41,358 nt of DNA from Chara braunii (Eukaryota > Streptophyta > Charophyceae > Charales > Characeae): assembly GCA_003427395.1 (NCBI GenBank), contig BFEA01000534.1, positions 100,249 through 141,606 of the forward strand. The letters run 5' to 3'. Below, piece after piece: positions 1-11,387 of this stretch. The position numbers and the translations under genes were made by a program. How positions within the stretch are numbered: position 1 is the stretch's first letter; every line of letters begins with the position of its first letter. The notes below the pieces were generated by a model. The model was not told where the DNA came from. It saw only the letters and a program-made list of their open reading frames with translations, and searched no databases.

Positions 1-851
1 TGCATGGTGTCACCCTTGTCGAGCATTACCCGCCTTGATGGTCTATCTGCTAGGGTCATTGGTTTTGTTTCGCTACCACTCTCCCACCTTGAGCCTGATG
101 ACCTATCCCACCTTCATGTGTGACTGCCCTTAGGAGTTTCGATTCTTAGGCTGCATTCACCACCTCTGAGACCATCCCACTTTTAGTGATTCAGCGACAT
201 GACATTATCTTGTGACATATTGCTCTTCTCCTTTCAGCACCGAGGCCACTGCCTCCAGGACTTTAGGAGTGTATCATACTACATTTCATTTTCTGTTGTT
301 AGCTAGGATATGTATACCAGACATTTGCTTTTCTTTTGACATTATATAGCTTAGGATGCATCGCATGGACTCTTCATGAAGCTTGCTCTGCATCCTAGAT
401 TTCTCAGCTTTCTTTATTGCAGAGTTCCGCTGCTTTTGCGGATAGCGTGTTTATGGCTCTTGCGATCCATTACAGGTCTGAGGATCGTGCAGCGGGCCTT
501 CATCTGCCCTGGCCCACAGCCAGGGCCTATTTGGCTATTTGCCAGTCCGGCCTGTGGGACCAGGCCGTGGCCCGACCCCACAGGCCGTGCGGTTATTCAG
601 TCCAGTCCAGTCCTGCCCGGTACCACTGTCGGTACCAGGCCAGTCCAGTCCAGTTCAGTCAGTCCGCTGGGGGTATACCCTAGCTGCAGTCTGTTTTGTG
701 GCATTATTCTTCATTTGCACAGATTGGAGTATGTGCGTGTTGAGTCTGCGTTGGAGCTGCGCTGTCCCTTCCAACTCCATCTCCATCTCCCCCATCCTCA
801 TCCCTTCGTCTTGATCCTGACGGACCGCCATCCCGGCGGGTCCGTCACAAT
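1..851. other. No gene; short CAGTC-type repeats and a LINE-tail-like motif
   Basis: No coding region with recognisable domains is seen. Bases 21-32 read, on the minus strand, GGGTAATGCTC, the core of the hairpin found in both LINE 3' UTRs in this window, so the left edge may be the tail of a minus-strand LINE running out of the window. Bases about 597-668 hold short imperfect repeats of CCAGT/CAGTC. The remainder is unassigned. Confidence 0.4.
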
Positions 852-1391
852 TTGGGCCCAAAGGTGACAGTCAGGCTTGTCCCTGGAATCGGGACAAGGA
901 AGATCTCCCGCCCAAGTGCTACAGGGAATCGCCTACATCTGTACATGGCTACCTTTGATGTCAGGCCCACAGAGTCAGAGTTGAAGGAACTAGAGTCGGG
1001 CCATGCGGTCTGGTGCCCATTTGATTGGGCAAAGGACGAAACCACTATCCATGCTCAAATGGTATACACAGTGGAAGCTATCTCAGGGGACGTTCTGATA
1101 GAATATAACCAACAGCTCGCAGCAGACAACAATCTCTTCTCAAAGCATTTGTCAGAGATGCTTTCTGCTCCGTGGCAAATTTCGAATGGTACTTCGACCT
1201 CTACGGGTAGCCGCAGGAGGAAGTCAAGTCTGAACACAGGACAGCCCGGTTCGAACCCACATGGGAGGCCACAAGCACCGCCGACACCCTCACTGCTGAC
1301 CCTAAATGGAGGAGGGGAAAGAGTCTCAATTTTCCCCCCTCCCAACATGTCCCTTATCCAACATGTAGAGGAAGAAAAAATAAATGAATAA
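852..1391 (+). pseudogene. LINE-A ORF1, C-terminal part
   Basis: Open for about 180 codons from a TTG-like position; no convincing ATG marks its true start, so the N-terminus is probably missing. No catalytic or zinc motif is visible. A segment from about residue 55 to 115 aligns with the ORF1 of LINE-B on the other strand: both have W-x-P-x2-W, then a conserved hydrophobic stretch with GD, then LFS/VFS and end in a PW dipeptide. The tail is rich in S, T, R and P and probably disordered. The stop (1389-1391) overlaps the ATG of ORF2 at 1384, giving an 8-base ATGAATAA overlap, consistent with reinitiation or coupled translation of ORF2. Role by analogy: RNA-binding or nucleic-acid chaperone protein of the LINE RNP; not proven here. 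Confidence 0.55.
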
Positions 1392-4300
1392 ATTAAAAAT
1401 TGGCAGTTGGAACGTAAGGGGCCTAGGAGATAGTGGGGGCAATAGGAAATGGGCCAGGATGAAATCCTAGATGCACCAACAGAGGATAGACGTGATGCTG
1501 CTCCAAGAAACAAAAGTAAGTGAAGAAAAAATTGAGGAGCACAGATGGCAATGGCATGGTCCTCAGTTTTGGGGACCAGCGGATGGCACCAAGGGGGGAA
1601 CAACAATCCTATTGGGGAAGAACCTGCAGTTCTCCCTAGTGGACGAATTCTCAGATTCACTTGGTAGGTGGGTATGGATCACAATAGAGCTGGAAGGTCT
1701 TACATGGTCCTTCATGTCAATTTATGCTCCAGTGGATCACAAAGAAAAATTGCAATTTTTTGAAATTGTCCCCCACATCATGCCACCCACAGACAACATT
1801 GTCCTGGGAGGGGATTGGAACACGGTTCTTGACCCCATTCTAGACTCCTCCGCCGGTGACCCACTTCGGGAAGACTCAAAGGCCCTGACAAGGTTTGCGG
1901 AGAGCCAAAACCTGGTGGAACCGTTCAGACTATTAAACCCAGAGCTTAAAAAGTACACGTGGGTATCCCCCAGAGCCAGAGCAAACAACATTCACACAAA
2001 ATTGAGGCTTGATTTCTTTCTATTAAGAGGCAAAGCCGCAGAGTGGGTCATGGAGGTGCAGATGCCCTTCCACTCCTTATCGGACCACAGACCTGTAGTG
2101 GCCACACTCGTGCCGGACAAAAATATTACTAGAGGCAAAGGTTATTACAAACTTAACACGGAAATCTTGAAAGACTAAGATGTGGTTAACTCCATATCTG
2201 GGTTCTGGCGGAAATGGAAAAAACTCAAGTCTTTTTTCCCGTCAAACTGTGAATGGTTTGAGGCTGGTAGCAGATCTGCTGCGGCCTCTTTGAGTTTCGC
2301 CTCAAGAATAAGGGCATACAACATGAAGAAAGAAGAAGAGGAATGCATTGACAAAATAGAGTGGGCAGATAATAACTTAGGAAAGGAACCCTATCTTGAC
2401 GATTACTGGTACGAACAACGGTCTATGTGGAAGGATAAATTGGAGAACATGCAAATTGAGAAGGAAAAGGTATGGGCCAAAAGGGCCAAGGTCAAGTGGA
2501 TGGAAGTTGGAGATAGAATGACAAAAGAAAACTTCAGGAGGTTAGCAGCACGGAAAGGAGTCTCTCTCATTGTGGAACTAGACCATCCTTTCGACTCTTT
2601 TGAACCTCGTGCCAAGACATCAGTAAATATCTTGGAGTATGCCAGGTCATACTACCAGAATATTCTTACCTCCTGTAGTCCATCAGAGATTGTGAGGAAT
2701 GAACGAGAAGCATACGAGGCTATGTGGCAAACGTTTGACATGAAACTGCCCAATGATGCTCGGCTAGACCTGGACAGGCCGGTTTCATTGGAAAAATTGA
2801 CAGAGGTCATTCGGGTTATGCCCAAGGGCAAATGCCCCGGAAGTGATGGTCTACCAATAGAGTACTACACCCAGTTCTGGGATCTCTTGGGTCCAGAATT
2901 AGTGTCTATATACAATGAGCTTTTACTGGGAAGAGAGATGGGAGATGACATGAGACTGGGGGTCATATCCCTCCTCTATAAGAAGGGTGATAAAAGAAAC
3001 ATCCGGAATTGGCGCCCCATTTCTCTTCTTAACCTGAGTTACAAGATCCTAGCAAAAGCGTTAGCGTGTAGACTAAAGAAGTATTTCCCTGGTTTAATTG
3101 GAGTAGAGCAGGCAGGTTTTGTGCAAGGTCGCAATATTTTGCATAATATTTTGCTAACAATGGAGATTCTAGAGTTAATTGATGAAAAACACCCTGAAAT
3201 GGTAGCTCTCCTCCTAGATTTGGAGAAGGCCTATGATAGGGTCAATTGGAATTTTGTACTAAATGCCTTGGACAAAGCGAGTTTTGGGATTAATTTTTGC
3301 ACATGGTTCAAGGCAATGTACACGAAGGGAGTGGGGAAAGTCATGGTAAATGGCCTAATATCTGAATCCTTCCCTCTCTCTAGATCTCTTAGGCAAGGGT
3401 GTCCCCTTGCCCCCCTTCTGTTTGTGCTTCAAATGGAAGTGCTACTCTCATCAATCCGGAAGAACCCGGCGATCGTAGGATTCCCGTTGAGCTTGGGCGA
3501 GCAATGTAAAGCCTCCGCCATGGCGGATGACCTTTTTGCGTTGTCTGCTAACACTGTTGGGTCTCTCGGGGAACTAAAGAAATGTATCGACCTTTACTCT
3601 CAATTTTCTGAGGCTCTTGTTAACTGGACTAAGTCAGTTGCTGTGCTAAACAAGAACACTTGCCTNAAAGTGGACTGGGGTCTGAGATGCTTACCTGTAC
3701 AAGACAGCGAAAGATTCTTGGGTGTGCAGGTGGGAATGTTGAATGCCAAGAATCAAGCAAGCGCGCTACTAGAAGGCAAAGTGCTATCCAAGATAGAGAA
3801 GGTAGCTGCAGTACCAGGGGTCTCCATTCAAGGGAGGGCCCTCTTGTTGAATGTGTCTGTATTCTCCAGCCTATGGTATGCAGGCGCGGTGAGGCCATTG
3901 GAGCAAGCCTCCTATGGAAGAATTAGAAGCAGAGTCATACGCTACTTATGGAAAGGTGTCTTCCAGGACAACATCGGTTTCATGGCCAAGGTGGCATGGA
4001 GGAAAGTGATTGGTCCCAGAGAGGAGGGCGGTCTGGGTATCTTGGATCCGGAGGCGCAATTGAATGCACTGTTGGCGAAATGGCCCATCAATCTCTTGTT
4101 TGAATGCTCAGGTCACCCTTGGGGTGACCTAGCCACCAGCTCCTTGGCATCCTTCTGGGGGCTGCAAAGGAGAGACGATGCAGGAGTAGCCTTGCTCACC
4201 AAGTATTTTGTGTCGAAGAAAGGAGTACCAGGGGTATGGGCGGACATCATGAAGGCCTGGGGCAAGGTTCTTCCCACTCTACATCAGGTACCCCGCACTG

Positions 4301-5661
4301 CAGAGGAGGTGCTTATGCAGCATCTATTTGAAAATATTTTGTTGAAAAATGAGGAAGGCCTGCCATGGTCTGCGGATGAGGTCCCTGGGTCCTTTGGCCA
4401 TGCATGGATCCAGCGTGGTATCTCTAGGATCAGTGATCTCTGGGACATGGAACTGAAGTAGTGACGCTCTCCACTGGAACTGAAAGGAAAGCTCTCCCAT
4501 ATGAGATGGGTGTCAGAGAGAGTTCACGCAATTATTGAAAGCGTACCTGATCATTGGGTACAGTTGCTTCGCTCCCCAGTGGATTCACTAGTGGGTAACT
4601 GGGTAGCTGATCAACTGGAGGTTCTTCCCCAGGTCGTCTGGAAAGTCTCAGAGGTGAAAGACGAACACACAGTAGTGGTGCAGATAGGATCAGTTAAGAA
4701 GACAGACAGTGGGATGCTAGAAATATTCCCATCTGGAGAGACCACCACAATTAACATGAACCAGGGGATCAGACAGATTCTGGTAGTTGAAAAATCTGTT
4801 AACAAAAAGGAGTCTCAACTGCATCTACCTCTGGGATGTAGAGCGATAGGCAAGCTACTAACTCTCCCTATATACTGGGGGTGGAAACAGCCAGACTCTA
4901 ATCAAGTTATATCCCTGTTGGAATACAAGCCAAAGGTGGGTTACCTAGAACAAGTGAAGCCATGGTCTGTGGCCTTTTAAGTGAAGAGCAAGTGGTTGGC
5001 AGAAAGTCAATCGGAGATGTTGGCAAACCGTCTCGTGAGTACAAAGGAGATTAAGAAAGGCTGGAAATCAATCAAGCGGATCGTGTCAGTTAAATTTGCC
5101 AGCTTGGCGTGGTTGCAGTCTCATAGGGCTATCCCGACCGCCAAGTGGCTTAACAAAAACAAATCATTGGTACAGGAACAATGCTGCAGATGTAAGAAGA
5201 GTACGGAATCTGCAGAGCACCTGTGGTGGGACTGTGTGGAATCAAAAAGAATCTGGATGTCGTGGAGTAATCACTGGGAGAAGTTCGGTTCTAGTGAGAT
5301 CAAATGGGATAGACAGTTTATCCTGGATGGCATCCTCCCCCCGGGGGTGTCACCCAGCAAAGGTTGGGGGTATGTAGCAGTGGCAGTGAGGGCCGTCATT
5401 ATGAATGTGATTTGGAAACTGAGAAATGATAGGCTGTTCAGACAAAAGTTTTACTCCGACATCTTCATCCTACAGACCGTTCTAGGTAATATCAGGATGA
5501 TGATATGGGCGGACTGGAGAAAACACATCAGGACAGGCAAACTTTCTCAAGGCTACAGGTGGTTCTTCTGCACCTGGGGAAGAGACAGTAAGTTGGCTTC
5601 AAGGAACAAGCAGGGGGGGATCAAACTGGAAACTTGGCTCCTGGGGCCCCGGCCTCCATGA
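1384..5661 (+). pseudogene. LINE-A ORF2: endonuclease, reverse transcriptase, zinc knuckle
   Basis: One reading frame from ATG 1384 to 5661, interrupted by in-frame stops at 1468 (TAG), 2176 (TAA), 4459 (TAG), 4462 (TGA) and 4978 (TAA). An EEP-type endonuclease begins with SWNVRGLG, then LLQETK, GGDWN (about 1807) and SDHRP (about 2079). The reverse transcriptase has PKGKCPGSDGLP, LDLEKAYDRVN, RQGCPLAP and the catalytic box AMADD at 3517-3531, where the usual aromatic residue before ADD is methionine. A C-terminal zf-RVT-like knuckle, C-x2-C then HLWWDC, lies at 5185-5235. The enzyme would nick genomic DNA and copy LINE RNA at the target. Comparison with LINE-B shows that stops 1468 and 4462 stand where LINE-B has tryptophan. 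It cannot make full-length protein. Confidence 0.9.
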
Positions 5662-6115
5662 ACGTAGTCACCTGGTTTGTCAGTTGGAGTAGCCGAATCT
5701 TATCTTGGGGAAGTTAATCCCCCCCTGACAACATGGAACACACTGAGTCCTATAGGCGGTCATGGTGGTCTGCCTAGACATGTACTAAGCATGGTGGTCT
5801 GCCTGGACATGTACTAAGTTCCTACCAGCTTGTGTACTATAGTTAGATCTGGCGCCCTGAATGGGTGAAGAGGCTTATAGTAGGTACTGCACCTTTAAGT
5901 GGAACGAACGCAAATATTTGGAGTTGAGCACTGTTTTGGGTATCCTGGGGATTGGTCCCCAAGGGTCTTCGGCCCGTAAGCGAAACTGGGTAATGCTCCC
6001 AGATGTTTATACCGGGTAGACTGTGAGGACCCCGACCTCGAACTTTTATTGGAAATATAAGCCTTGGGCACTGGGCCCGTGTTTTTGGGAAAAAAAAAAA
6101 AAAAAAAAAAAAAAA
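5662..6115 (+). other. LINE-A 3' UTR and poly-A tail
   Basis: Non-coding tail after the ORF2 stop. It contains a 29-bp unit present twice in tandem at 5761-5789 and 5790-5818 with one substitution, a C/G-rich local hairpin near 5945-5962, a second hairpin at 5986-6002 that recurs in LINE-B, and ends in 26 A. In stringent-type LINEs such 3' hairpins are recognised by the element's own reverse transcriptase; applying that here is inference. Confidence 0.65.
5986..6002 (+). promoter_or_regulatory. Conserved LINE 3'-UTR hairpin, LINE-A copy
   Basis: CTGGG, seven-base loop TAATGCT, CCCAG. The same loop, with a stem of CCGGG/CCCGG, is found in the 3' UTR of LINE-B, preceded in both by an AAGCGAA block. 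One stem pair differs between the copies in a compensated way. Confidence 0.6.
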
Positions 6116-6273
6116 CTCTGGCAGCGGAGTCATCTGTATTCGAAGATATGGAAGGCCGTACGACCTATTGGGCCTCGCTCGCTCACGTGTGCAAGACGAG
6201 AGTGAAAAAAAAAAAACAGAAAAAAAAAGAGTGACTCTTCCGCTAGAACATGGAACGATACACGACCATGATC

Positions 6274-6430
6274 TTTTTTTTTTTTTTTTAAGGAGGCGAC
6301 GGTCTTGAGATATCATCATTGAGCTGACCGGCCCCAGGCAATTCAGAAGTTCCGTCATCCAGGTTCGAACACGGGTCTGCATTTCAACAGTTCAATGGTG
6401 TACCCACTGAGCTAGGCTCTTGGGTACGCC
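6274..6430 (-). mobile_element. tRNA-derived SINE-A, full length, minus strand
   Basis: Read on the minus strand it starts with GGCGTACCC, carries an A-box-like TAGCTCAGTGGGTA and a B-box GTTCGAACC about 35 bases later, then a unique tail containing CTGAATTGCCTGGGGCC and ATGATGATATCTC, and ends in a run of 16 A (T 6274-6289 on the plus strand). This is the layout of a tRNA-headed SINE with an internal pol III promoter. Other tails of the same family lie at 11803, 35330 and 36543. Confidence 0.75.
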
Positions 6431-6461
6431 AGGATCTATTCTGCATGTCGAGAGTAGTGGA

Positions 6462-6558
6462 GCGACCCAACAGCCTAGAGCTCCGTGGGTACACCCATGA
6501 GCTGTTGAAATGCAGACCCGTGTTCGAATCTCATCATATGATGATGGAACTTGACGAG
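6462..6558 (+). mobile_element. SINE-A head, plus strand, lacking its 3' tail
   Basis: Begins AGCGACCCAACAGCCTAG and continues with GTGGGTACACCC, GTTGAAATGCAGACCCG and the B-box TGTTCGAATC. It matches the head of the minus-strand SINE at 6274-6430 but stops before the common tail and runs into (TA)n. The two SINE heads face each other about 30 bases apart and can fold into a long hairpin. Confidence 0.6.
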
Positions 6559-6568
6559 TAAAACCAAA

Positions 6569-6604
6569 TATATATATATATATTATATATATATATATAT
6601 ATTT
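6569..6604. repeat. (TA)n microsatellite
   Basis: Alternating TA with one interruption, directly downstream of the plus-strand SINE head. Confidence 0.9.
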
Positions 6605-6696
6605 TAAATAGCATAATTTCATTATAAAGGCAAAAGGAGGCCGGGAATCCCTCCACATCTCAACCCGGACAGAGGAACCAAGCCCCAGAGAGGCTG

Positions 6697-6715
6697 ACTG
6701 GAAACCGGATCCAGT
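6697..6715. other. Small hairpin that recurs at 18193-18211
   Basis: ACTGGA, loop AACCGGA, TCCAGT. A second copy elsewhere in the window has GCTGGA, loop AACCGGG, TCCAGC, so the outer pair changed from A-T to G-C. Both are followed by GTCCCAT. It may belong to an unclassified retroelement tail. Confidence 0.45.
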
Positions 6716-6839
6716 GTCCCATGCTCCTATCCACAGTCTTGCTATTTCTGAAGAAAAGAAAAAATCGGCAATTGAAATCTACCAAAAGACACAAAGGGAC
6801 GAACTATCTCTCTATCCATGATCCAACAGACATTCATGT

Positions 6840-6856
6840 CCGGGAGCATTACCCGG
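6840..6856 (-). promoter_or_regulatory. Conserved LINE 3'-UTR hairpin, LINE-B copy
   Basis: On the minus strand CCGGG, loop TAATGCT, CCCGG, preceded by AAGCGAAG. Same loop and same flank as the LINE-A hairpin at 5986-6002, about 330 bases after the ORF2 stop in both elements. Confidence 0.6.
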
Positions 6857-7189
6857 CTTCGCTTCGTGGGAGTCTATCTACGACTCACCGAAATCTCCTA
6901 AAAACAACTTTCATTGGAGGATCTAACAACGATACCAAAATACTCCGCCAGACTACCCTCCGACCCTTAATTACGGGCCAAGTTTCATCTACAAGTCTGC
7001 AATAATTATTGCCAATCGATTTCGAAAACGGAATGCAGCCAGTATTACTGTCTGAGACTGGTGTGGGGTGGTTGGGAAGAGGAAGGGAGGCTCAGACCCT
7101 CTCAGCACGGTAAGCTGTCGGATGAAAAGTTAGGGGCGAGAAAGTGGGGATCGATCCCACAGAAGGTCTGAGTAGTTCAGCTTAATGTC

Positions 7190-10100
7190 TTATGTCATAT
7201 GCGCCCATCGGAAGGGAGAGGACCAGTTATTTTGAAAGAGTATAAGTGTTGCTTCCGGGGAAGCAGTTTTATTCTTATTTTTGATCCAGTCAGCCGTTAT
7301 GTCGAGTCTTAGGGTCTTTTTAAAGCGAGATAATAAGGAGCGTAGGGGGTCTTTGGTATCAGTAAATCTTCTATCTCTTNTGGCTATCCACAGGTGCCAG
7401 TATGCTCTTGACCTGAAAAGGAGAGCTATTCTTCCTGCTTGTTGTTTCTGGAGAGGGGGTGGGATTCTACCAGTAATAACAAAATCTTTATTCCAAAAAT
7501 CAGATAACCCGTAGGCTTGAGACCAGAGTTTGTTGAGGAATTCCCAGAAGCCTCTGGCGATGACACATTCCCACCACAAATGCAACCAGTCTTCCAAGCT
7601 GTGATGGGGACAGATATCACATCTGACGCAGATATCCATTTCTCTCTCAGAGCACCAGAGAGTTGTAGGGACACTCGAGTGCAGGTGGAGCCACTGGAGG
7701 CCTCCTACTTTGGTTTCTAGAGTGGATAAAATAATATGTATAAAGAATAAAATCCATTTGGGTGGGGTGGGAAGGAGGTTCAGAGAGGAAGTTCTGTGTT
7801 GCCAAGTCAAGGTTAGATCAGCGTGGAGAGATTGCGGATCAGAGTGGAGAGCGTAGTCAATCTTTGCCGAGTAGTCCGAGATGNGGATCTTGGTTGGGGT
7901 TCCATTTGAGTTGGTTAAGATCCANCCATATTTGCAGACATCCACCTTCNCGTTGTCCAGAGGAGTATGTTCCATAATCACTTGAAAGGAGACAGTGNTG
8001 TCCAGGTTCTTTGTCTGTTTGATCCTGACTTCCTCCATACCTTCCAGTGGAATTGGCTGAGCATCTTTGACCTGGTTTAAAAGCGANTTTACCAAGGTCC
8101 ATTCGGAGGNTTNCGTTGTGCCGTCAGCGTGGACTTTCTCCACTCTNTACAAGGTGTTCGATGTTGTTGAGGACTTGAACCATTGTTGTTCNTTGTATGT
8201 AGAATCTTGCTGTGATAGGAGGGATGTCCACTCTGATGGGATGGCCTGGATGATCGAGGACANATGTTCAGATGTATGATGTAGGCCTGACAGCTTCGTC
8301 TTGAGATCGCTTGGAGTCTTCCACCTGTTTCCTTGCTCGTTCCAAATGTGAAGTATGAGCCATATACCTCTTTGCATCCAGATAAGACCGAAGTTGCCTG
8401 GGCCCTTTGCCACTGAGAAGGGGAACCCGGTCTGACCTCTGATCGAAGGGTTTTCAAAGATACAAGTGCTGAGGACTTCGTTTTTGGAAGAGGGATCTTC
8501 TATGGATTGTGGGAGCATTTTTCCCCATTCACTGAGGATGCCACTCCAGGTGTTACCAGCAGGTTTGGACGTGAAGGGACGCATGAGAAGGGCATGCCAG
8601 ACTGCGTCTGGGTCAGAGAGATGCCATTCGAGGGCGAGATATTGTTGGGCCANGAGTATCCATGGTTGCTGTTCTTGTGTGGTAAGTGCCCTGACCGNCC
8701 ACTTTGCTAGGAGAGCGCGATTCTGGGTCTTGGGATCCAGAATCCCCAGACCACCGTCTTTGCGTTTTTCTGTAATCTTCTTCCAGCTAACTTTGCTTAG
8801 TACGGAAGTAGATTCGGAATTGCCTTTCCACAGGAGTCGAGTTAACAGTCTTCCTATATTATTAACTGATTCTGGTGGGAGTGGTCGTATAGACAGGACA
8901 TACCATATTTTCGAGATGATGAAGGTGTTGATTACCATTGCCCTGCCCAATAAGGATAGGAAATGGGTCTTGGACCAAGTTGAGCATGCATCTCTTATCT
9001 TGTTTTCCACCAGAGTGCTTTGAGTGTATGTGGGGTTCCCGAAGGATATCTGTATACCCAGATATCTTTCGGAGTCCGTTCTTTGTTTGGTGGGGATTCC
9101 CAGGTCCAGTACGAGAGGTTGGCCGTCGGGGGTGAGGGCTATTGATTTTTGTCAGCTGACCCTCATTTCGGAAGCTGTCTCGTAGGTTAATAGGCATTCT
9201 TCTAATGCTGTCAGTGATGTCCTTGAGTTATCTGAGATTGCCGTGAGGTCATCCGCCAAGGCGGAGACCTTGATTGAGAAGGTGGGAGAGATTTGAAGAC
9301 CTGTGTATTCCGGGTGGTGCCGAATCATATTCAGCAGAACCTCTAATTGAATGACAAAGCGGGAGGGAGCTAATGGGCATCCCTGGCGAAGTGAGCAGGT
9401 GATTTTGAAGGGTGTTGAGGGATGGCCATTGACCAACACCCTTCCTGTCGAAGTGCCATAAAGAGCCTTAACGAGTTTCCTGAAGTTCTTATTTATTCCG
9501 ACCTTTTCAAGTGTAAGTTGGACAAAATCCCAATTAACCCGATCATATGCTTTCTGAAAATCAATCAGAATCACTGCTTTGTTGAGTTTATGATGGTTAA
9601 TCCAGTCAATAGTTTGTGACACCGTCATCACATTGTCCAACACCTGGCGTCCCGGTATAAAACCTGATTGATCGGGGTGGACTAGTTTAGTTAAAAGGGG
9701 GGTTATGCGACGTGCCAGCGTTTTGGCAAGAATTTTCCCATGTACATTCAGGAGTGATATTGGCCGGTAGTTCCGGACGTCTGTTTTATCCCCCTTCTTA
9801 TATAGAAGAGTGATAATGCCTTCCGNTGTTCGAGGACCTAGGGGTTTNTCTGTTAGAATTGAGTTGAAGATCCGCAGGATGTCCGGGGCAAGGAGGGGCC
9901 AAAAACGGAGGTAAAATTCCACGGGGAGTCCGTCCGGGCCCGGGCACTTGCCCTTTGCCATGCTGTTGAGTGCAGCAGTGAGTTCAGGCATGGAGATTGG
10001 GTTTTCCAGGGATGCTGCTTCCAGGTCTGACAAGATCTTCCGCGTGGAACCCCAGAGGAGATTTTCAAGGTGGGGCGGTATCACCAGTGTATTGGAAGGA

Positions 10101-11383
10101 CGTTCAGAGGTGAGCAGTTGTTCGTAAAAGATCCTGACATATTCGCACAGTTTCTCTGGATCCTTAGCGTTAGGTTGGTCCGGGTCCTCGGGGTGAGAGA
10201 GGGAGGTAATCAATGAGTTGTTAGTAGGTCCCTTTATAGCGTTGGATGTCTTCTTGTCCACGCTATCCGTGTGAAGGATCTTGTCTACCTGTCTGTATTT
10301 TTCCCAGAGGTTGTGATTAGAGATTTGCAGATTTTGCCATTCTTGGAGCAGTTTATTTTTTTTTCGAAATTTAACCACTTCAGAAAAGTAGCAGTCGGGT
10401 TGTTGGTTATCCAACAATAATATTTTCCTTTTAATCTGTAGTTCTTCGTATTTCTTATTGACCGCTTTTACTCTGGATATTAAGTTAAGTTGGTTGGACA
10501 AGAGGGTCAGGCCCTTGTCCAGCCAGTCTCCTTTGTTTTCAAAAAGACTCGTGTTGTGTCGCCATTCTTCCCAGGATTTCCAAATCCAGTCCACCACTCC
10601 TGGATCTTCCAGGATGTGTAAGCTTAGTCTGAACAATCCTTTGCCTTTAGTAGTCTGTAATCCCATATTGAAAGCTATATAGATGGGGTTATGATCCGAC
10701 ATGGGTTCAAAGTCGTTGTCCGCCATGTGGGCTAACTGCAATGCTGCGTCATTAGTAAGAAAAAAGTCTGGTCTTCTCTTAGTGAGAGGGTTAGACTCAG
10801 AGAGGGTGGAAGAAGAACATGTGTAAAGGCGGGTTTCAGGATGTATAGAGCGGAATGGGTCAAATAATCCGTGGTCCACCATGAGTTTATTGAGGACAGC
10901 AGATTCGCCAGGGTGTGAGAGGGGAGTTGTTGAGTCGAGTGTTGGGTTGGGGACTGTGTTCCAGTCCCCCCCAATGACAATGAAATCAGTTGGGGGTATT
11001 ATTGTTGATAGGTTGTTTATAAACCGCGTTTTTTTAGAGTGATCTGATGGGACATACAGTGACATGAATCCCCATGTTTGATTATCGATAAGTAGGGAGA
11101 CCCATGTCCAAAATCCTTGTGGATCTGATTTTGAGTCTTGGATCAAGGTGGCGATCTTCTTGTGAATCAGTATACCAGTGCCGCCTCTGGAGCCTTGAGC
11201 GGGAGCCCAGAATTGCGGTCCACTCCACCATTTAGGCATAGAGGACAACTTTTCAGCTGATAGTTTGGACTCCTGCAGCATCATGATAGAGGCTCTGCGG
11301 GAGTGGATCCAGGATTTAAGCCTGACTCTTTTGTGCTTCCCATTGTTGTCTACCAATCTGCGGACGTTCCAGGAGGCCACTAT
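7190..11383 (-). pseudogene. LINE-B ORF2: endonuclease, reverse transcriptase, zinc knuckle
   Basis: One frame of about 1400 codons with a single TGA at 9154-9152; at the aligned position LINE-A has the W of VNWTKS, so a TGG-to-TGA change is likely. Endonuclease: SWNVRRL near the start, MLQESK, GGDWN, RPDFFL and SDHNP. Reverse transcriptase: AKGKCPGPDGLP, KGDKTDVRNYRPISLLN, LIDFQKAYDRVN, RQGCPLAP and the catalytic box ALADD at 9248-9262, with leucine where an aromatic residue is usual. The C-terminus has a Cys/His knuckle (CVRCDIC then HLWWEC) at about 7571-7640. No ATG is seen at the start; the frame opens at ATA/GTG just after the ORF1 stop, so the start codon may be mutated. Product would be the target-primed reverse transcription enzyme. 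Confidence 0.9.
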
Positions 11384-11387
11384 GAGC

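Larger units (their letters stand above)
852..6115 (+). mobile_element. LINE-A, non-LTR retrotransposon, decayed
   Basis: The element carries an ORF1 tail, an ORF2 with endonuclease, reverse transcriptase and C-terminal zinc-knuckle regions, a 3' UTR of about 430 bases and a run of 26 A at 6090-6115. This order is typical of plant LINEs (L1-like, with an EEP endonuclease). The 5' boundary is not certain: the homology with LINE-B ORF1 begins near base 870. No target-site duplication could be defined. ORF2 is broken only by in-frame stop codons, with no frameshift over about 4.2 kb, which points to fairly recent decay by point mutation. Confidence 0.85.

Noticed and set aside
376-867. 163-codon plus-strand frame near the window start
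   Set aside because: No domain, overlaps short CAGTC repeats and alternative frames of equal quality.
6340-6400. tRNA gene on the minus strand
   Set aside because: A and B boxes are present but no cloverleaf with a proper acceptor and anticodon stem closes; the common tail and poly-A show it is a SINE.
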